DNA from: Clostridiales bacterium
GTDB lineage: Bacteria > Bacillota > Clostridia > Caldicoprobacterales > Xylanivirgaceae
Length of the DNA: 36,291 nt
Direction of reading: 5' to 3'
NCBI GenBank assembly: GCA_012799205.1
Contig: JAAZLT010000086.1
Coordinates: forward strand, 1-36,291
Shown here: piece after piece, positions 34,473-36,291 of the stretch
How positions within the stretch are numbered: the first letter of the stretch is position 1
How the letters are laid out: each line of letters begins with the position of its first letter
Made by a program: the position numbers and the translations under genes
The notes under the pieces: generated by a model
Databases searched by the model: none
What the model saw: the letters and a program-made list of their open reading frames with translations, nothing else
Told to the model about the DNA's origin: nothing

Positions 34473-36074
34473 ATGAGCAGGAAAAAAGCAATTATAATAA
34501 CAACTATATTAACTTTAATTATAGGCATTATAGCATTTTACCTATTGCTCCCGGCATTGAATATCAAATCAGAAGGATTCTGGTTATTTATAATGGGAAT
34601 TGTAGGCCTCTCTAGTTTTATCTTGGTTGTACTCTATAGTATAGTTGGATATGATTTTAAAAAAGTCACTGCTGGTTCTAGTACAATATTGATATTATTA
34701 GTCTCAGTATTACTTATCGGTCAAGCAAGTAGTGCAGTTATATTTAGAGCAAAAAGCTATGCAAAGCTAATGCATAGCCATATAACAGAACATGATTTTG
34801 AAGATTACAACGCAACTATAGAAAATGTTCCACTTATGGATAAAGACAGTGCCATGAAAATAGCCAATAGAAAATTAGGTGAGCTAGAGGATGTGATCTC
34901 TCAGTATGAAATTGATGATACGGAGCAGATAACTGTAAGGGGTGAGCCAATTAGAGTGGCCTGTCTAAATCACGCCGGATTTATTAAATGGCTCAGTAAT
35001 CGTCATAGTGGCACACCAGGATTTATTAAAGTGGATATGAATACGCAAGAGGCAGAACTGGTTAGGGTGGATGGAGGCATAAAATACACAAAAAGTGATT
35101 TTTTCGGTAGGGATTTAACCAGATATCTAAGGATGAATTATCCAACTAAAATATTCTGGGAGACAACATTAGAGCTAGATGAAAAAGAGCATCCCTACTG
35201 GGTGACAGCGACCCTAGATAAAACTATAGGCCTATTCGGAGGCACAGAGGTATCGGGGGCTGTGTTAATAGATGCCGTTACGGGTGAACATGCTCTATAT
35301 AGTTTAGAAGATATTCCAGAATGGGTAGATAATGTCTATGGATCTAGCTTACTATTAGATCAATTCGATAAATATGGAATGTATCAAAATGGTTTTTTAA
35401 ACTCTATAATCGGACAAAAAGGCGTTAGAAGGACTACGGAGGGCTATAATTATATTCCACAAGGCAATGATAACTGGATTTATACTGGAATAACCAGTGT
35501 AGGAAAAGATGAGAGCAATATAGGTTTTATACTGGTCAATAAAAGAACCAAAGAGACCCATTACTACGGTGTATCAGGAGCGGAAGAGTTCTCCGCAATG
35601 AATAGTGCAGAGGGTGCAGTACAGCATCTAGGGTATAGATCTACCTTCCCGCTACTTTTAAAAATAGGGGGTCAACCTACCTATTTAGTATCATTAAAGG
35701 ATAGTGGCGGGCTGGTGAAAATGTATGCAATGGTGAATGTGGCAAAATATCAAATTGTAGCTACAGGCAGCAATATATCTGAAACCCTATCCCAATATAG
35801 TAAGCTTTTAAAAGATAGTGGAATCAACGTAAGCGGCTTGGGGTCTAAGAGTATATCGGGTATAATAGAGGATATAAAGATGGCAACTGTAGAGGGGAAT
35901 TCCAATTACTTTATTAAATTAAAAGGGGATGCAAGTTATTACCTATTGGACATTAGGGATAATAAAAGGGCGGGTATCTTAAGCCTAGGGGATCATATTA
36001 TATTAAATCTAGAAGTAATTGATAATGGTAGTGATATAGTGCCAGCACAACTGCAAGATGGCGATGGGTTTTGA
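34473..36074 (+). CDS. Membrane protein of unknown function with large extracytoplasmic domain
   Basis: A 533-residue protein I do not recognise. Three hydrophobic helices lie at about residues 5-28, 35-60 and 68-90. The remaining 440 residues are soluble and, with three helices and a cytosolic N-terminus, would lie outside the cell. The soluble part has a region near residues 128-150 (DKDSAMKIANRKLGELEDVI) that resembles a PepSY-like helix, followed by beta-rich sequence and an 'SGAVLIDAVTGEHALYSLED' stretch typical of PepSY domains. The C-terminus (SISGIIEDIKMATVEGNSNY and beyond) looks like a small OB-type beta domain. GGGAG precedes the ATG. A cell-envelope role is a guess. Confidence 0.75.
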   Translation: MSRKKAIIITTILTLIIGIIAFYLLLPALNIKSEGFWLFIMGIVGLSSFILVVLYSIVGYDFKKVTAGSSTILILLVSVLLIGQASSAVIFRAKSYAKLMHSHITEHDFEDYNATIENVPLMDKDSAMKIANRKLGELEDVISQYEIDDTEQITVRGEPIRVACLNHAGFIKWLSNRHSGTPGFIKVDMNTQEAELVRVDGGIKYTKSDFFGRDLTRYLRMNYPTKIFWETTLELDEKEHPYWVTATLDKTIGLFGGTEVSGAVLIDAVTGEHALYSLEDIPEWVDNVYGSSLLLDQFDKYGMYQNGFLNSIIGQKGVRRTTEGYNYIPQGNDNWIYTGITSVGKDESNIGFILVNKRTKETHYYGVSGAEEFSAMNSAEGAVQHLGYRSTFPLLLKIGGQPTYLVSLKDSGGLVKMYAMVNVAKYQIVATGSNISETLSQYSKLLKDSGINVSGLGSKSISGIIEDIKMATVEGNSNYFIKLKGDASYYLLDIRDNKRAGILSLGDHIILNLEVIDNGSDIVPAQLQDGDGF

Positions 36075-36110
36075 TGTAGAGTTAAGAATGTTTTCATGCG
36101 ATCATCTATG

Positions 36111-36291
36111 AACATTGTTAATATTTAAACATATGTCAAAATACCAGTGACACCGCAGGGTATAAAGGCTATTAGTATGATAAAGTAATTAGGAATAAAC
36201 ATAACGGCTACTGCCGTATTTACACAACGGCAAAGTCTTTTGGCTGCTAAAGCGAGAGCAGATTTTTTGGCTCCCTATAATGATGATGGAA
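36111..36291 (+). pseudogene. Broken transaldolase / fructose-6-phosphate aldolase-like remnant, runs off the window
   Basis: One frame reads KIPVTPQGIKAISMIK from 36138, a TAA stop at 36186-36188, then LGINI and TATAVFTQRQSLLAAKARAD with FLAPY, continuing to the window edge. This follows the family pattern KIP(V/M)T..G..A...L...GI..T.TA(I/V)F...QAL.AA.AGA....PY. A second stop, TAA at 36126-36128, lies just upstream after NIVNI, and the N-terminal third (including the usual FLDTAN start) is absent between 36075 and 36110. Gly is replaced by Arg in AKARAD and the residues after PY do not fit. It is therefore a degraded copy. Right end not visible. Confidence 0.72.

Noticed and set aside
36132-36265. 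Minus-strand frame reading like a membrane-protein tail
   Set aside because: Hydrophobic appearance arises from the complement of the transaldolase-like remnant, which matches a known family far better.
36241-36270. Possible terminator (CTGCT / AGCAG followed by a T run) near the right edge
   Set aside because: The stem is only 5 bp and the bases are explained by the transaldolase-like coding remnant.
1-36291. CRISPR arrays, tRNA or rRNA genes, insertion sequences and prophage genes
   Set aside because: None seen: no regularly spaced repeats, no transposase or integrase motifs, no structural RNA genes other than the leaders.

Overview
The window looks like chromosome from a low-to-moderate GC Firmicute of the class Clostridia. 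The signs are T-box leaders, an L20-type ribosomal leader, AGGAGG-type ribosome binding sites with frequent GTG and TTG starts, and heavy use of ATA (Ile) and AGA/AGG (Arg) codons. The codon bias would suit a thermophilic or saccharolytic clostridium, but that is inference and I do not name a species.

Positions 1-11214 are a conserved core. A strong promoter and a threonine T-box precede thrS. An L20-type leader precedes infC-rpmI-rplT, where infC appears to start at an ATA codon. Next come a SpoU-family rRNA methylase, a 29-codon YqzL-like gene, a phenylalanine T-box, pheS-pheT, zapA and mutS2. Positions 11239-13230 hold a xylulokinase and a small four-helix membrane protein. A convergent chemoreceptor gene follows at 13265-15385.

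Positions 15724-21427 look like a cell-envelope module: an OmpR-type regulator and its histidine kinase, a membrane-anchored HtrA protease, a convergent membrane zinc-ribbon protein of unknown role, and a small membrane protein. Positions 21541-24725 carry a cysteine desulfurase with ThiI (4-thiouridine or thiamine sulfur transfer) and an L,D-transpeptidase.

Positions 24800-27867 are a tight sugar or sugar-acid gene cluster: a TIM-barrel isomerase, a decayed enolase-superfamily dehydratase/racemase, a 2-hydroxyacid dehydrogenase and an SGNH hydrolase. Facing it is a 1302-residue UPF1/DNA2-like superfamily 1 helicase whose N-terminal half is built from six tandem repeats of about 93 residues. 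This is the most unusual gene in the window. After it come an M20 amidohydrolase, a second TIM-barrel isomerase and a membrane protein of unknown function. At the right edge is a broken transaldolase/fructose-6-phosphate-aldolase-like remnant that was not covered by any long open frame.

The two decayed sugar-metabolism genes lie on either side of the helicase and suggest an accessory carbohydrate region undergoing gene loss. I saw no tRNA, rRNA, insertion sequence, phage gene or CRISPR array.
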